From: Palsa-504 sp963844625
GTDB taxonomy: Bacteria; Actinomycetota; Actinomycetes; Streptosporangiales; Streptosporangiaceae
Assembly (NCBI GenBank): GCA_963844625.1
Contig: CAWJPF010000010.1
Coordinates: 62,001 to 126,000 of the forward strand
DNA: 64,000 nt
Reading direction: 5' to 3'
The translations under genes and the position numbers were made by a program. The notes below the pieces were generated by a model. The model was given only the letters and a program-made list of their open reading frames with translations. It had not been told where the DNA came from and made no database searches. Shown piece after piece: positions 1-7,419 of this stretch (position 1 is its first letter; each line of letters opens with the position of its first letter).

Positions 1-287
1 GACTGGGGATCAAGCTTCAGCTGGTAACCGGCCGGCCGGGACTCGATCACCGCTCCGGGCAGCGCGCGGCGCAGCCGGGACACCAGGCCTTGCAGCGCGT
101 TCGCCGCGCCGGCCGGGGCCTGACCGGCCCATATCCCGTCGATCAGCTGGCTCGCCGGGACCAGCCGGCCGGGACGCAGCGCCAGCATGACCAGCAGGGC
201 GCGCAGCCGGGCGCCGCCGACGTCGAGCACCGTTCCCCGGTCGTCGGCGGTGCGGACCTCCAGCGGCCCGAGCATCGCGACCTGCAC
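1..287 (-). CDS. SARP/AfsR-type transcriptional regulator, N-terminal part (runs off window)
   Basis: The minus strand opens with a GTG at 287 and reads in frame to the window edge for 95 codons. The translation is a typical OmpR-like winged-helix of the SARP/BTAD group: it starts VQVAMLGPLEV, continues with LDVGGARLRALLVMLALRPG, then SQLIDGIWAGQAP, and ends in an LQGLVSRLRRALPG recognition helix and a wing. In this family the domain is followed by a bacterial transcriptional activation (BTAD) domain and sometimes an ATPase and TPR region, all of which would lie outside the window. Such proteins activate target promoters, often for secondary metabolism, by binding direct repeats. An 11-bp direct repeat sits just upstream of the start. 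Family is clear from sequence; the target is unknown. Confidence 0.85.
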   Translation of the reverse strand, partial: MQVAMLGPLEVRTADDRGTVLDVGGARLRALLVMLALRPGRLVPASQLIDGIWAGQAPAGAANALQGLVSRLRRALPGAVIESRPAGYQLKLDPQ

Positions 288-293
288 GGCTCA

Positions 294-318
294 ATTCTGC
301 CTGATCCATTCTGCCTGA
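294..318. promoter_or_regulatory. Two 11-bp direct repeats upstream of the SARP gene
   Basis: ATTCTGCCTGA occurs at 294-304 and again at 308-318, a 14-bp period, starting 7 bp before the SARP start codon. SARP proteins are known to bind direct repeats next to the -35 region, so autoregulation is possible. A perfect 14-bp palindrome, CCGGGATATCCCGG at 323-336, follows between this repeat and the divergent PHP gene. Binding is an inference from position only. Confidence 0.4.
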
Positions 319-363
319 CCCGCCGGGATATCCCGGCCGGGCTCATATCCGGGGCTATACGGA

Positions 364-1392
364 ATGATGCTGGGTATGAGACGGCAGGTGGAGCCGGCCG
401 AGGCGTTGCGGCAGATCGCCTTCCAGCTGGAGCGGGGCGGAGCGCCGACGTACCGCGTCCAGGCGTTCCGCCGGGCCGCGGCGGTGCTCGACGGCCTGCC
501 GGCCGGCGAGCTTGACCGCCGGATCGAGACGGGCACGCTAGAGGCCCTCAAGGGCATCGGCGCGACCACCGCCCAGGTCATCACCGAAGCCGCGGGCGGC
601 GCGCAGCCCGCGTACCTGGCCCGGCTGCTCGCGGATCAGCCGGCCTCGGAGCGCACGGGGCTGCGTGCCGCGCTGCGCGGCGACTGCCATACGCACTCGG
701 ACTGGTCCGACGGAGGCAGCCCGCCCCGGGAGATGGCCGAGGCCGCCCGCGAGCTCGGGCACGAGTGGATCGCGCTGACCGATCACTCGCCGCGGCTGAC
801 GGTGGCGAACGGACTGTCCGCCGAGCGCCTGCGCGCCCAGCTCGCGCTGATCGAGGAGCTGAACACCGAGCTGGCGCCGTTCCGCATCCTGACCGGGATC
901 GAGGTCGACATCCTCGACGACGGTTCGCTCGACCAGCGCGAAGACCTGCTCGCCCGGCTCGATGTCGTCGTGGCCAGCGTCCACTCCAAGCTGCGGATGC
1001 CCGCCGCGCCGATGACCAAGCGGATGGTGGCCGCGGTGCGCAACCCGCACGTTGACGTGCTCGGCCACTGCACTGGGCGGCTGCTCGGAGGCCGCGCCCG
1101 CAGGCCGGAATCGGTTTTCGACGCCGAGGCGGTCTTCGGCGCCTGCCGCGAGGCGGGCGTCGCCGTGGAGATCAACTGCCGGCCAGAGCGACGCGATCCG
1201 CCGGGCCGGCTGCTGCGGTTGGCTGCGCAGGCCGGCTGCTTCTTCGCCATCGACACCGACGCGCACGCGCCTGGTCAGCTGGACTGGCTGGGCAACGGCA
1301 CGGTCCGGGCGGAGGAGGCCGGAATCGCGGCGGACCGGGTCATCAACACCCGGGGTGCCGGGGAACTCGTTGCCGGGTGGTGGCGAGCCTAG
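364..1392 (+). CDS. PHP-domain phosphoesterase with N-terminal helix-hairpin-helix (PolX-like C-terminal type)
   Basis: 342 residues. The first ~95 residues are helical and end in a helix-hairpin-helix signature (ALKGIGATTAQVITEAAGG), as in family X DNA polymerases. From about residue 105 a PHP metallo-phosphoesterase domain follows with the metal-binding series HTHSDWSDG, ALTDHSPR, GIEVDIL, VVASVHSK, VLGHCTGR and DTDAHA. The polymerase palm and nucleotidyl-transfer domain of bacterial PolX (usually ~570 residues) is absent, so this is a PHP hydrolase with a DNA-binding-like front end rather than a polymerase. The substrate is unknown; phosphate-ester or DNA 3'-end processing is inferred from the family. 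ATG codons at 364, 367 and 376 are all possible starts; a TATACG -10-like box at 356-361 lies too near for a leader. A strong terminator follows the stop. Confidence 0.85.
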   Translation: MMLGMRRQVEPAEALRQIAFQLERGGAPTYRVQAFRRAAAVLDGLPAGELDRRIETGTLEALKGIGATTAQVITEAAGGAQPAYLARLLADQPASERTGLRAALRGDCHTHSDWSDGGSPPREMAEAARELGHEWIALTDHSPRLTVANGLSAERLRAQLALIEELNTELAPFRILTGIEVDILDDGSLDQREDLLARLDVVVASVHSKLRMPAAPMTKRMVAAVRNPHVDVLGHCTGRLLGGRARRPESVFDAEAVFGACREAGVAVEINCRPERRDPPGRLLRLAAQAGCFFAIDTDAHAPGQLDWLGNGTVRAEEAGIAADRVINTRGAGELVAGWWRA

Positions 1393-1438
1393 CCGCCGCG
1401 GCGGATCGTCGCCGCGCCGGATCCGGGCCCGGCTAGGA

Positions 1439-1493
1439 CGAGACTGGATCGCGGCCCGGGCCCGCCGCAGGTCCGGGCCGCGATCCAGTCTCG
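1439..1493 (+). terminator. Long perfect stem-loop after the PHP gene
   Basis: A 21-bp perfect inverted repeat (left arm 1439-1459, right arm 1473-1493, 13-nt loop) lies 47 bp after the PHP stop codon. The left arm starts CGAGACTGGATCGCGG. There is no T-run, as is usual for terminators in high-GC actinomycetes. It separates the PHP gene from the LacI-type gene, whose own promoter lies just downstream. Confidence 0.7.
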
Positions 1494-1561
1494 GCGATAG
1501 AACGATCCACCACATCTCATCGCTATCGGCCAGCGTTGTCAAGAGGTGAATTTCGTGGCGG

Positions 1562-1574
1562 TAAAGTGACGAGG
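1562..1574 (+). promoter_or_regulatory. -10 box of a leaderless promoter for the double LacI gene
   Basis: TAAAGT at 1562-1567 stands 6 nt before the GTG start at 1574, so transcription would begin at the start codon. No Shine-Dalgarno sequence precedes the GTG. A TTGTCA -35 candidate lies at 1536-1541 with a long 20-bp spacer. Confidence 0.5.
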
Positions 1575-3832
1575 TGACTGGGTCTCGATCAGGCCAGGCC
1601 GGTCCAGTGAACGCGCGGCAGGTAACGATCCAGGACGTGGCCCGGGCCGCCGGGGTATCCCGGCAAACCGTCTCGAACGTGGTCAACGGCGGTGGCCGGG
1701 TCGGTGACGCGGCCAAGGGCAGGGTACTTGACGCGGTCGCGGCGCTTGGCTACCACCCGCATCACGGCGCACGGAGCCTGCGCTCCCGCCGGACGTACCA
1801 GATCGCCTACACCATGCCGCAGGTCCAGCTGCGGCCAGACAACTACATCATGCAGCAGTTCCTCCAGTCACTGGCGGTAGCGAGCGCGCGCCGGGGCTAC
1901 AGCATGGTGATCGCCGTCTCTGACGGAGATCCGCGCGATGAGATGCGCCGCCTGATCGCGAGCCGGAGCGTGGACGCCTTCCTGCTGTCAGAACTGGAGG
2001 AGGACGACCCGCGGGTGGTCCTGCTGGCCGGGGCCGGGACGCCGTTTGCCTGCTTCGGCCGGACCGGCCCCTCGCTGCCGCAGCAGTGGGTCGACATCGA
2101 CAACCACGAAGCCACCGCGACGGCCGTCGACCACGTTCTGGGCCGGGGCTTCAGCCGCGTCGCTTTCGTGGGCTACCGGACCTCACAGCACTGGGATGTC
2201 GCGCGGGCCGCCGGGTTCAAGGCCGGCCTCGCCCGCGGCGCGATCCCCGCCGACCAGGCCGACATGCTGTTGGTGGACGACGCGAGCGCCCGGCAGAAGA
2301 TCCGGTCGCTGCTGGCCCCCGCGCGCCCTGAGGCCCGCCGCCCGGACGCGATCGTCACCGGCAGCGACCGGCTCGCCGCGGTCGTTTACGGGGTGGCCGC
2401 GGACTTGCGGCTGCGGATCGGCGTCGACCTCGCCGTCACCGGCTTCGACGGGACCCTCGCGGCCGGCCTGATGCACCCGCAGCTGACCAGCGTGGCCATC
2501 CCGGTCGATGACATCGCCCGGCGGGTCATCGCCCGGGCGCTGCGGCAGATCGACCACGGCCCTGATCAGGGGCCGGGCGAGGTGGTGGCCACGACGCTGC
2601 GGGTGGGCGCGAGCACGGGCGGTGAAGAGCGCTCGAACAGGCCCCCTGACGGTGCTGGCGCGCGGGATCATGGCGGCCAGGCGCCAACTTGGAAGCGCTT
2701 CCATCCTGGCGCGCTCCCGGCGTTCCCGAAGGGAGAGCCGGCGCCTGGCTCCCTCGGCGGGCCGTGGTCCGGAACCGCGCCTGCGGTCCGCCGGGCCACG
2801 ATCGCCGACGTGGCCGCGGACGCCGGCGTCGGTGTCGGCACGGTGTCGCGGGTCCTCAACGGAAGCGAGCAGGTACGGGCGGCCACCCTGCGCGCCGTGC
2901 AGGACTCCATCGACCGGCTGGGATACCGGCCCAGTCACGCGGCGGCGGCCCTGGTCCGCGGTACGCCGCACACCGTCGCGGTCATCGTCACCCATCTGAC
3001 CAGGCCGTCGACCGTGGTCCGGGTGGCGAGCGCGCTCGCCGCGCTCGAAGAACAGGGATACGACACCATCGTCTGCAATGTGGACACCCCGGTGGAGCGT
3101 GACCGGCACCTAGAGTCCCTGCTGCCCACGCACCGGGCCGACGGGGTCCTGACCATCGGCCTGCCGTTCTCCCGCGAGCAGCTTGACCAGTTCTCCCGGG
3201 CCGGAGTCGCGCTCGTTAGCGTGGACGCGGTCAACCCCGGGGTCCCGCAGCTGGTCATCGATAACGTCCGGGGCGGCAGGCTGGCGACCGAGCACCTGAT
3301 CGATCTCGGGCACCGCCGGATCGGCTTCGTCGGCGACATGGCGTTCGGCCGGCCCCCGGCCGATCTGGGCTTCACCTCCTCGGCGCACCGGCTGCGCGGG
3401 TACCGGCAGGCCCTGTCCGCCGCGGGCATCCAGGCGGAGGCCGGCCTGGTCCGGCGAGGGCCGCACGACACCGCCATGGCGGCTGAGCAGGCCGCCCAGC
3501 TGCTGAAATCACCTGACCCTCCGTCGGCGATCTTCGCCGCTTCCGATACCCAGGCCATTGGCGTCCTGGCGGCAGCGGACCGGCTCGGCGTGACCGTGCC
3601 TGACCAGCTCTCGGTCGTCGGTTTCGACGACATCGAGTCCGCGGCCTTCCTCGGCCTCAGCACGGTCAGGCAGCCGCTGGACCTGTCCGGCCGCGAGGGA
3701 GCCAGGCGGCTGTGCTCGCTGCTGCGAGGCGAGCGGGTCCACCCGCTGCGGCGAGAGCTGTCTGTCGAGCTGGTCGCGCGGGGCAGTTCGGCGTGCTACC
3801 GGGCGGCGGAGCCGACCTCGGGCCTGTCCTGA
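1574..3832 (+). CDS. Tandem double LacI-family transcriptional regulator
   Basis: 752 residues, about twice the usual ~340 of LacI/GalR repressors. Module one has the helix-turn-helix at about residues 17-70 (VTIQDVARAAGVSRQTVSNVV) and a periplasmic-binding-protein-like sensor to about 345. A linker of about 60 residues follows. Module two has its own helix-turn-helix at about 405-460 (TIADVAADAGVGVGTVSRVL) and a second sensor to about 745. No ATG, GTG, TTG or CTG occurs in frame between the linker operator at 2690 and the second helix-turn-helix, so the second module cannot easily start on its own. The linker DNA nevertheless holds a LacI-type operator palindrome and an AAGGGAGAG Shine-Dalgarno-like sequence (2729-2737), which look like a former intergenic region. 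Either this is a true fusion or a stop and start have been lost or miscalled. Ligands are probably sugars, judged only from the family. Confidence 0.85.
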   Translation: MTGSRSGQAGPVNARQVTIQDVARAAGVSRQTVSNVVNGGGRVGDAAKGRVLDAVAALGYHPHHGARSLRSRRTYQIAYTMPQVQLRPDNYIMQQFLQSLAVASARRGYSMVIAVSDGDPRDEMRRLIASRSVDAFLLSELEEDDPRVVLLAGAGTPFACFGRTGPSLPQQWVDIDNHEATATAVDHVLGRGFSRVAFVGYRTSQHWDVARAAGFKAGLARGAIPADQADMLLVDDASARQKIRSLLAPARPEARRPDAIVTGSDRLAAVVYGVAADLRLRIGVDLAVTGFDGTLAAGLMHPQLTSVAIPVDDIARRVIARALRQIDHGPDQGPGEVVATTLRVGASTGGEERSNRPPDGAGARDHGGQAPTWKRFHPGALPAFPKGEPAPGSLGGPWSGTAPAVRRATIADVAADAGVGVGTVSRVLNGSEQVRAATLRAVQDSIDRLGYRPSHAAAALVRGTPHTVAVIVTHLTRPSTVVRVASALAALEEQGYDTIVCNVDTPVERDRHLESLLPTHRADGVLTIGLPFSREQLDQFSRAGVALVSVDAVNPGVPQLVIDNVRGGRLATEHLIDLGHRRIGFVGDMAFGRPPADLGFTSSAHRLRGYRQALSAAGIQAEAGLVRRGPHDTAMAAEQAAQLLKSPDPPSAIFAASDTQAIGVLAAADRLGVTVPDQLSVVGFDDIESAAFLGLSTVRQPLDLSGREGARRLCSLLRGERVHPLRRELSVELVARGSSACYRAAEPTSGLS
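2690..2703. promoter_or_regulatory. LacI-family operator palindrome inside the coding linker
   Basis: TGGAAGCGCTTCCA is a perfect 14-bp palindrome with the central CG typical of LacI/GalR operators. It encodes residues around 373-377 of the double regulator and lies between its two modules, 25 bp before an AAGGGAGAG ribosome-binding-like sequence. It probably was, or still is, an autoregulatory site of the second module. Confidence 0.65.
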
Positions 3833-3850
3833 GCGGGCCGGTCCTGCCGG

Positions 3851-4093
3851 TCAGCTCTGGTAACCACGTACAACGTGTCCCTGGCCGGGCACGCTGACGA
3901 TCTTGCCCTCGCCCTCCAGGATCTTGAGGGCGCGTTCGGCCACGCGGTGCGAGACATGGTGATGCTCGGCGATCGTATGAAGCGAGGGGATCCGCCCGAT
4001 CAGGGTGCCTTGGGCAATCTCGTCCCGCATCATCTTCGCGACTTGCTCATACGGCGGTACCGCCGAGTCAGGATCGATCACATGGGTCAGCAT
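3851..4093 (-). CDS. Short GntR-family winged-helix regulator
   Basis: 80 residues that make up only a GntR winged helix: the characteristic opening DPDSAVPPYEQVAKMMRDEI, the helix-turn-helix IPSLHTIAEHHHVSHRVAERALKILEGEGKI, and a wing VPGQGHVVRG. There is no effector-binding (FCD, UTRA or YtrA) domain, so it cannot sense a ligand in the usual way. Small actinobacterial GntR proteins of this size are common and of mostly unknown target. It lies convergent with the double LacI gene (18 bp apart) and divergent from the DinB-like gene. The ATG at 4093 is chosen because the fold starts right after it. Confidence 0.8.
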   Translation of the reverse strand: MLTHVIDPDSAVPPYEQVAKMMRDEIAQGTLIGRIPSLHTIAEHHHVSHRVAERALKILEGEGKIVSVPGQGHVVRGYQS

Positions 4094-4223
4094 TCCCGGT
4101 CATGGCCTGGTTGGCAAGCTCAGCGGCCGAGGCCGGACCACCCTCGCCCGGCGCTTCGACGTGCCGGACGGACGGATGTGCGCTTCGACCCGCGGCCGAA
4201 TGACACAACGGCCGCGAGTTTCC

Positions 4224-4236
4224 TAGAGTGAGCGGA
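4224..4236 (+). promoter_or_regulatory. Leaderless promoter of the DinB-like gene
   Basis: ATGACA at 4200-4205 and TAGAGT at 4224-4229 form -35/-10 candidates with an 18-bp spacer. The ATG lies 6 nt after the -10 box, and there is no ribosome-binding site, so the transcript should begin at the start codon. Confidence 0.55.
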
Positions 4237-4877
4237 TGGACGCCGCACAACGTCAGCTCAGCGACCAGATCGACCAGGCGACACAACGCCTGCTCGACGC
4301 GGCCCGCGTCATCACCGAACCGGACCTCCGGGCGCCCTCCCTGCTGCCGGAATGGACGCGGGCCCATGTCCTCGCGCACCTGTCCCGCGGCGCCGACGCG
4401 ATGCGTAACCTGCTGATCGGCGTGCGGTCCGGCCAGGATCGCCCTGCTTACGCCAGCGCGGAGGCGCGAGAAGCCGACATCCAGAAGACTGCGGCCGCCA
4501 GGCCGGAGGAGCTCATGACCGACCTGGCCGACTCCGCGATGGCCTTTCGCACCATCGCCAGGCAGCTGCCCGATAACGGATGGCGGTTCCAGGTGCGGGT
4601 GCTGGACTCCCGGTCCTTTCCCGCGGATGAGTTGCTGATCCGGCGGCTGGTCGAGGTCGAACTGCATCACTGCGATCTCGGCATCGGGTACGGCCACGCG
4701 AAGTGGCCAGCGGCCTTCGCCGCCATGGATCTCGCCGAGCCGATGCGGTCCCAGCGCGCGGACCGGCTTACCTACGTGCAGCCGCCGCAGACGGCAAGAG
4801 CCGGGCCGCCAGGACGGCCGCCGGCGGCATGGAAGGCCGGCCAGCGACTGCCGGGAAGCTGGATCGGACGACGGTGA
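4236..4877 (+). CDS. Maleylpyruvate-isomerase/DinB-like mycothiol-dependent family protein
   Basis: 213 residues. The N-terminal four-helix DinB/MDMPI fold is recognisable from LLPEWTRAHVLAHLSRGADAM and the second metal-ligand segment RRLVEVELHHCDLG; the histidines in HVLAHL and ELHHCD are the expected zinc ligands. Members use mycothiol in isomerase or transferase reactions, which fits an actinomycete. The C-terminal part beyond about residue 165 is short and proline/arginine-rich, with no sign of the usual SCP-2-like domain, so the tail may be degraded or shifted. The actual substrate cannot be named. Transcription appears leaderless. Confidence 0.75.
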   Translation: MDAAQRQLSDQIDQATQRLLDAARVITEPDLRAPSLLPEWTRAHVLAHLSRGADAMRNLLIGVRSGQDRPAYASAEAREADIQKTAAARPEELMTDLADSAMAFRTIARQLPDNGWRFQVRVLDSRSFPADELLIRRLVEVELHHCDLGIGYGHAKWPAAFAAMDLAEPMRSQRADRLTYVQPPQTARAGPPGRPPAAWKAGQRLPGSWIGRR

Positions 4878-5087
4878 GCTACGGGGCAGCCACGAGCAAA
4901 CCGCCATTCCGGTCACGTCCCGGCCGGCCGGACTGGTATTCCCGCGATATTGCCGTAACCACCGCGTTTGTGCTCCGGCCGGCAAATACCGGGACGACCA
5001 AAAGGGTCGACGTCCTGGCGGAAACTGAGCGGCCGGACAATTTCAGTGTCCTTCGGAGGCCCTGCATTCCCCTGGCGGACCCGGGGG

Positions 5088-5549
5088 TCAACGACGCCTG
5101 GTGAGCCTTCTGCGGTAGACGATGCTCCCGCCGCCGGCCGCTATCGCCACGGCGCCTAGCCCGAGCAGCAGAGCATCCTGGAATCCCGCGGTGCCGCCAC
5201 CGCCGGTCGGCGGAGCGGCGGTAGGGAACGGGGTCGGACTCTCGGTCGTGGGTGGGCTATACGACGTGGACGGGCTCTGCGTTGGGGTCGGGCCGTGCGT
5301 CGGCGACCCCGTGAACGTAGGCAGCGAAGACGGCGTGGTACTGGTGCCGTCACTCGGCGTGCCGGCCCCAGCCGAGTCGCTGCCCGAGGCGGTTACTGAG
5401 GGTGTGGATGTACTGCCAGGTGTCGACGAGGTCGAGCCCGACGTGCAGCCCGCGACCGCGACAGACGCCAGGATAGTCAAAGCGCCCCAGCCGATGACCG
5501 TCAGGCGCACCCTGAGCGCTGCTCCCGCGATGGTGGTGCGCACCTTCAT
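5088..5549 (-). CDS. Ser/Thr/Pro-rich lipoprotein with LPXTG-like C-terminal sorting signal
   Basis: 153 residues, starting at the ATG at 5549 behind a strong GAGGAGGG site. A hydrophobic signal segment ends in the lipobox VAGC (Cys35). Residues 36-110 are almost only Ser, Thr, Pro and Gly, a wall-spanning stalk. The C-terminus reads APPTG (112-116), a glycine run, a hydrophobic helix (about 124-145) and an RRRLTRRR tail, which is the layout of a cell-wall sorting signal in which the leucine of LPXTG is replaced by alanine. The class F sortase is encoded divergently 180 bp away, so this is its likely substrate. Having both a lipobox and a sorting signal is unusual. It has no globular domain and may act as a spacer or surface coat component. 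Confidence 0.7.
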   Translation of the reverse strand: MKVRTTIAGAALRVRLTVIGWGALTILASVAVAGCTSGSTSSTPGSTSTPSVTASGSDSAGAGTPSDGTSTTPSSLPTFTGSPTHGPTPTQSPSTSYSPPTTESPTPFPTAAPPTGGGGTAGFQDALLLGLGAVAIAAGGGSIVYRRRLTRRR

Positions 5550-5729
5550 TAAGCCCTCCTCATGCGCCCGGCAGGCGGCGGTCCCGTTTCCCGTCCCGGC
5601 AGGTCTTCCAAAGTGCCGACGACCATAAAGGTAATGCCCCTTAACGGCACAGCCATGCAATGGCGTGTTCACCATCGGAATATTAGGCTTCTACGGTAGG
5701 AACCCGGCGAAGAGGAAGGCCCGACGGCA

Positions 5730-6455
5730 TTGAGGGATGCGGGATGGCGGCGTATAGCCGGGTTCCGCGTGGTCGTCGCGTGGCCGGAGACCGGGTACGC
5801 ATCCCCGCCGCCCACTCCCCCCGGGGGCCTGCGGGCCCGCATCGCCGGGTTCGCCGGCGTCCTGCTCATCCTGGCCGGGGCCGGCGCGGTCATCGTCGCG
5901 GTCGGTTCCCAGGTGCATGCGCCGCAGCCCTCGCAGGTAACAGCGGGCGCTACCGGGCCGGGCGGAAAGGGCGAAGGACCATCGCTGCAGCGCTCAATGC
6001 CGGTCTCCGTCGACATACCGGCCATTGGCGTGAACTCGGAACTGCTGCACCTGGGCGTCAACTCCGACGGCACGATGCAGGTGCCGTCCCTCGTCACGAG
6101 CGCCGGCGAGGCGGCCTGGTACAAGTACTCAGCGACACCGGGCCATATCGGCGCGTCGGTCATCGAAGGTCACGTCGACAGCTACCAGGGGCCTGCGGTC
6201 TTCTTCCGCCTTGGGGCCCTGCGCCCGGGGGACACCGTTGATGTGACGCTCGCCGACGGGGTCACGGCCATCTTCCGCGTCACTGGTGTGCGCCGGTACC
6301 TCAAAGTCGATTTCCCGGCGAAAGCCGTTTACGGCCAGACCAACTATGCCGCCCTCCGCCTGATAACGTGCGGCGGCGCGTTCGATTATACTACCGGCCA
6401 TTACCTAAGTTCCATAATTGTATTCGCCTCCCTGGCCTCATCAAGGCATTCTTAG
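5730..6455 (+). CDS. Class F sortase
   Basis: 241 residues from a TTG start preceded by AGAGGAAGG. One N-terminal membrane helix (about residues 33-57) is followed by an extracellular sortase beta-barrel beginning at VSVDIPAIGVNSELLHLGV. The catalytic histidine is in EGHVDSYQGP (about His148) and the catalytic cysteine in LITCGGAFD (about Cys214), the TCGGAFD form being typical of actinobacterial class F enzymes. Sortases cleave a sorting motif between Thr and Gly and join the protein to the cell wall. The only obvious substrate nearby is the divergent lipoprotein. A later start is possible, but the TTG has the only good ribosome-binding site. Confidence 0.9.
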   Translation: MRDAGWRRIAGFRVVVAWPETGYASPPPTPPGGLRARIAGFAGVLLILAGAGAVIVAVGSQVHAPQPSQVTAGATGPGGKGEGPSLQRSMPVSVDIPAIGVNSELLHLGVNSDGTMQVPSLVTSAGEAAWYKYSATPGHIGASVIEGHVDSYQGPAVFFRLGALRPGDTVDVTLADGVTAIFRVTGVRRYLKVDFPAKAVYGQTNYAALRLITCGGAFDYTTGHYLSSIIVFASLASSRHS

Positions 6456-6480
6456 GCCGGTCAGGCCGGTCAGGCCGGCC
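6452..6480. repeat. Three tandem copies of a 9-bp unit
   Basis: The unit GGTCAGGCC (first copy degenerate at its start) repeats between the convergent sortase and PhyH genes. It forms short hairpins with its own GGCC and may help terminate the two converging transcripts. Confidence 0.5.
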
Positions 6481-7279
6481 AGACCACGGGGAACAGAGGG
6501 TGATTCATCGGCACCCCTGCGGGGAGCTCGGCCGCCAGGCCGTCGAACGGCGGTGACGTTCGCCAGGTGCGGGGGGCGTGCCGGGCGCCGGCGGACAAGT
6601 ACCGCAGCGACAAGATCCGCCGGCGGTTCTGGTAGGGGAACCCAGGCGCTCCGTGCACGGTCAGGAAGTCGAAGAAGATCGCGTCACCCGGCTGCAGGTC
6701 GAACCGCCGGATGTCGAAGGAGTCGCGGTCGGCTTCGATGTCGGGCAGTTCGGTCAGGCTGCCCTCGGGAAACCAGCGCGCCTCCTTGTGCAGGAACGTG
6801 CGGGGCATGAGCCAGGGGCCACGGTGCGAGCCGGCCACCAGCTCAAGGCATCCGTCCTCGGGCACCGGGTCCACCGCGATCCACGCGCTCACGCCACGAC
6901 CGTCGACGTTGTAGTAGGGCTGGTCCTGGTGCCACGGTGTGCGCTGCCTGGTCCTGCGTTCCTTGACTAGGACGTGGTCGTGGTAGAAACGGGCCTGCGC
7001 CGTGCCCATCAAGGCCGCCGCCAGCCCGGGAACCCGCGAATACCTGGCCAGTTGCTCGATCGCAGCTATGTCCCGCCACCGGCAGAAATCCTCGGTGAAC
7101 GTGCCGGGGTCATCCGCACGGCTCGCCACCTGGGCCAGCGGCCCCGGCCTGGCCAGCACTGCGTCGATCGCGCCGGCCGCCGCGGCTACCTCCTCGACGT
7201 CGAGGACCGAACGAAGGCACGCCACGCCGTCCCTGGCAAAGGCGGCCACCACCGCGCCATCGGCAAGCACCGGCTCCAT
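6470..7279 (-). CDS. Phytanoyl-CoA dioxygenase (PhyH) family protein
   Basis: 269 residues. This is a non-haem Fe(II)/2-oxoglutarate dioxygenase of the PhyH family. The iron-binding HxD motif is in TPWHQDQPYY, the distal histidine in TVHGAPGFPYQNRRR, and the arginine in that last segment should hold 2-oxoglutarate. Family members hydroxylate lipids, small metabolites or secondary-metabolite intermediates; the substrate here is unknown. The gene is single, convergent with the sortase and divergent from the DUF2236 oxygenase. A second, only distantly similar PhyH gene lies near 56 kb. Confidence 0.85.
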   Translation of the reverse strand: MEPVLADGAVVAAFARDGVACLRSVLDVEEVAAAAGAIDAVLARPGPLAQVASRADDPGTFTEDFCRWRDIAAIEQLARYSRVPGLAAALMGTAQARFYHDHVLVKERRTRQRTPWHQDQPYYNVDGRGVSAWIAVDPVPEDGCLELVAGSHRGPWLMPRTFLHKEARWFPEGSLTELPDIEADRDSFDIRRFDLQPGDAIFFDFLTVHGAPGFPYQNRRRILSLRYLSAGARHAPRTWRTSPPFDGLAAELPAGVPMNHPLFPVVWPA

Positions 7280-7406
7280 GGCCGCACTCTAACGCCCAGC
7301 ACAACAGACGGGCAGCGGGCCGCCATGACCGGCGAGCTGCATTCCGGCTGGCTCCTCGGCGGTCGCGCCGTTCAGGACATCTGGACGCTGGCCGCCCGAG
7401 CCGGGT

Positions 7407-7419
7407 GATACTGAGAATA
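7407..7419 (+). promoter_or_regulatory. -10 box of a leaderless promoter for the DUF2236 gene
   Basis: GATACT at 7407-7412 lies 6 nt before the ATG at 7419, with no ribosome-binding sequence in between. It follows the same -10 to start spacing as several other genes in the window, although the first base is G rather than T. Confidence 0.45.

Noticed and set aside
1..4100. Edge of a secondary-metabolite gene cluster because of the SARP regulator
   Set aside because: No polyketide, peptide synthetase, terpene or tailoring enzymes follow; the neighbouring genes are ordinary. The other side of the SARP gene is outside the window.
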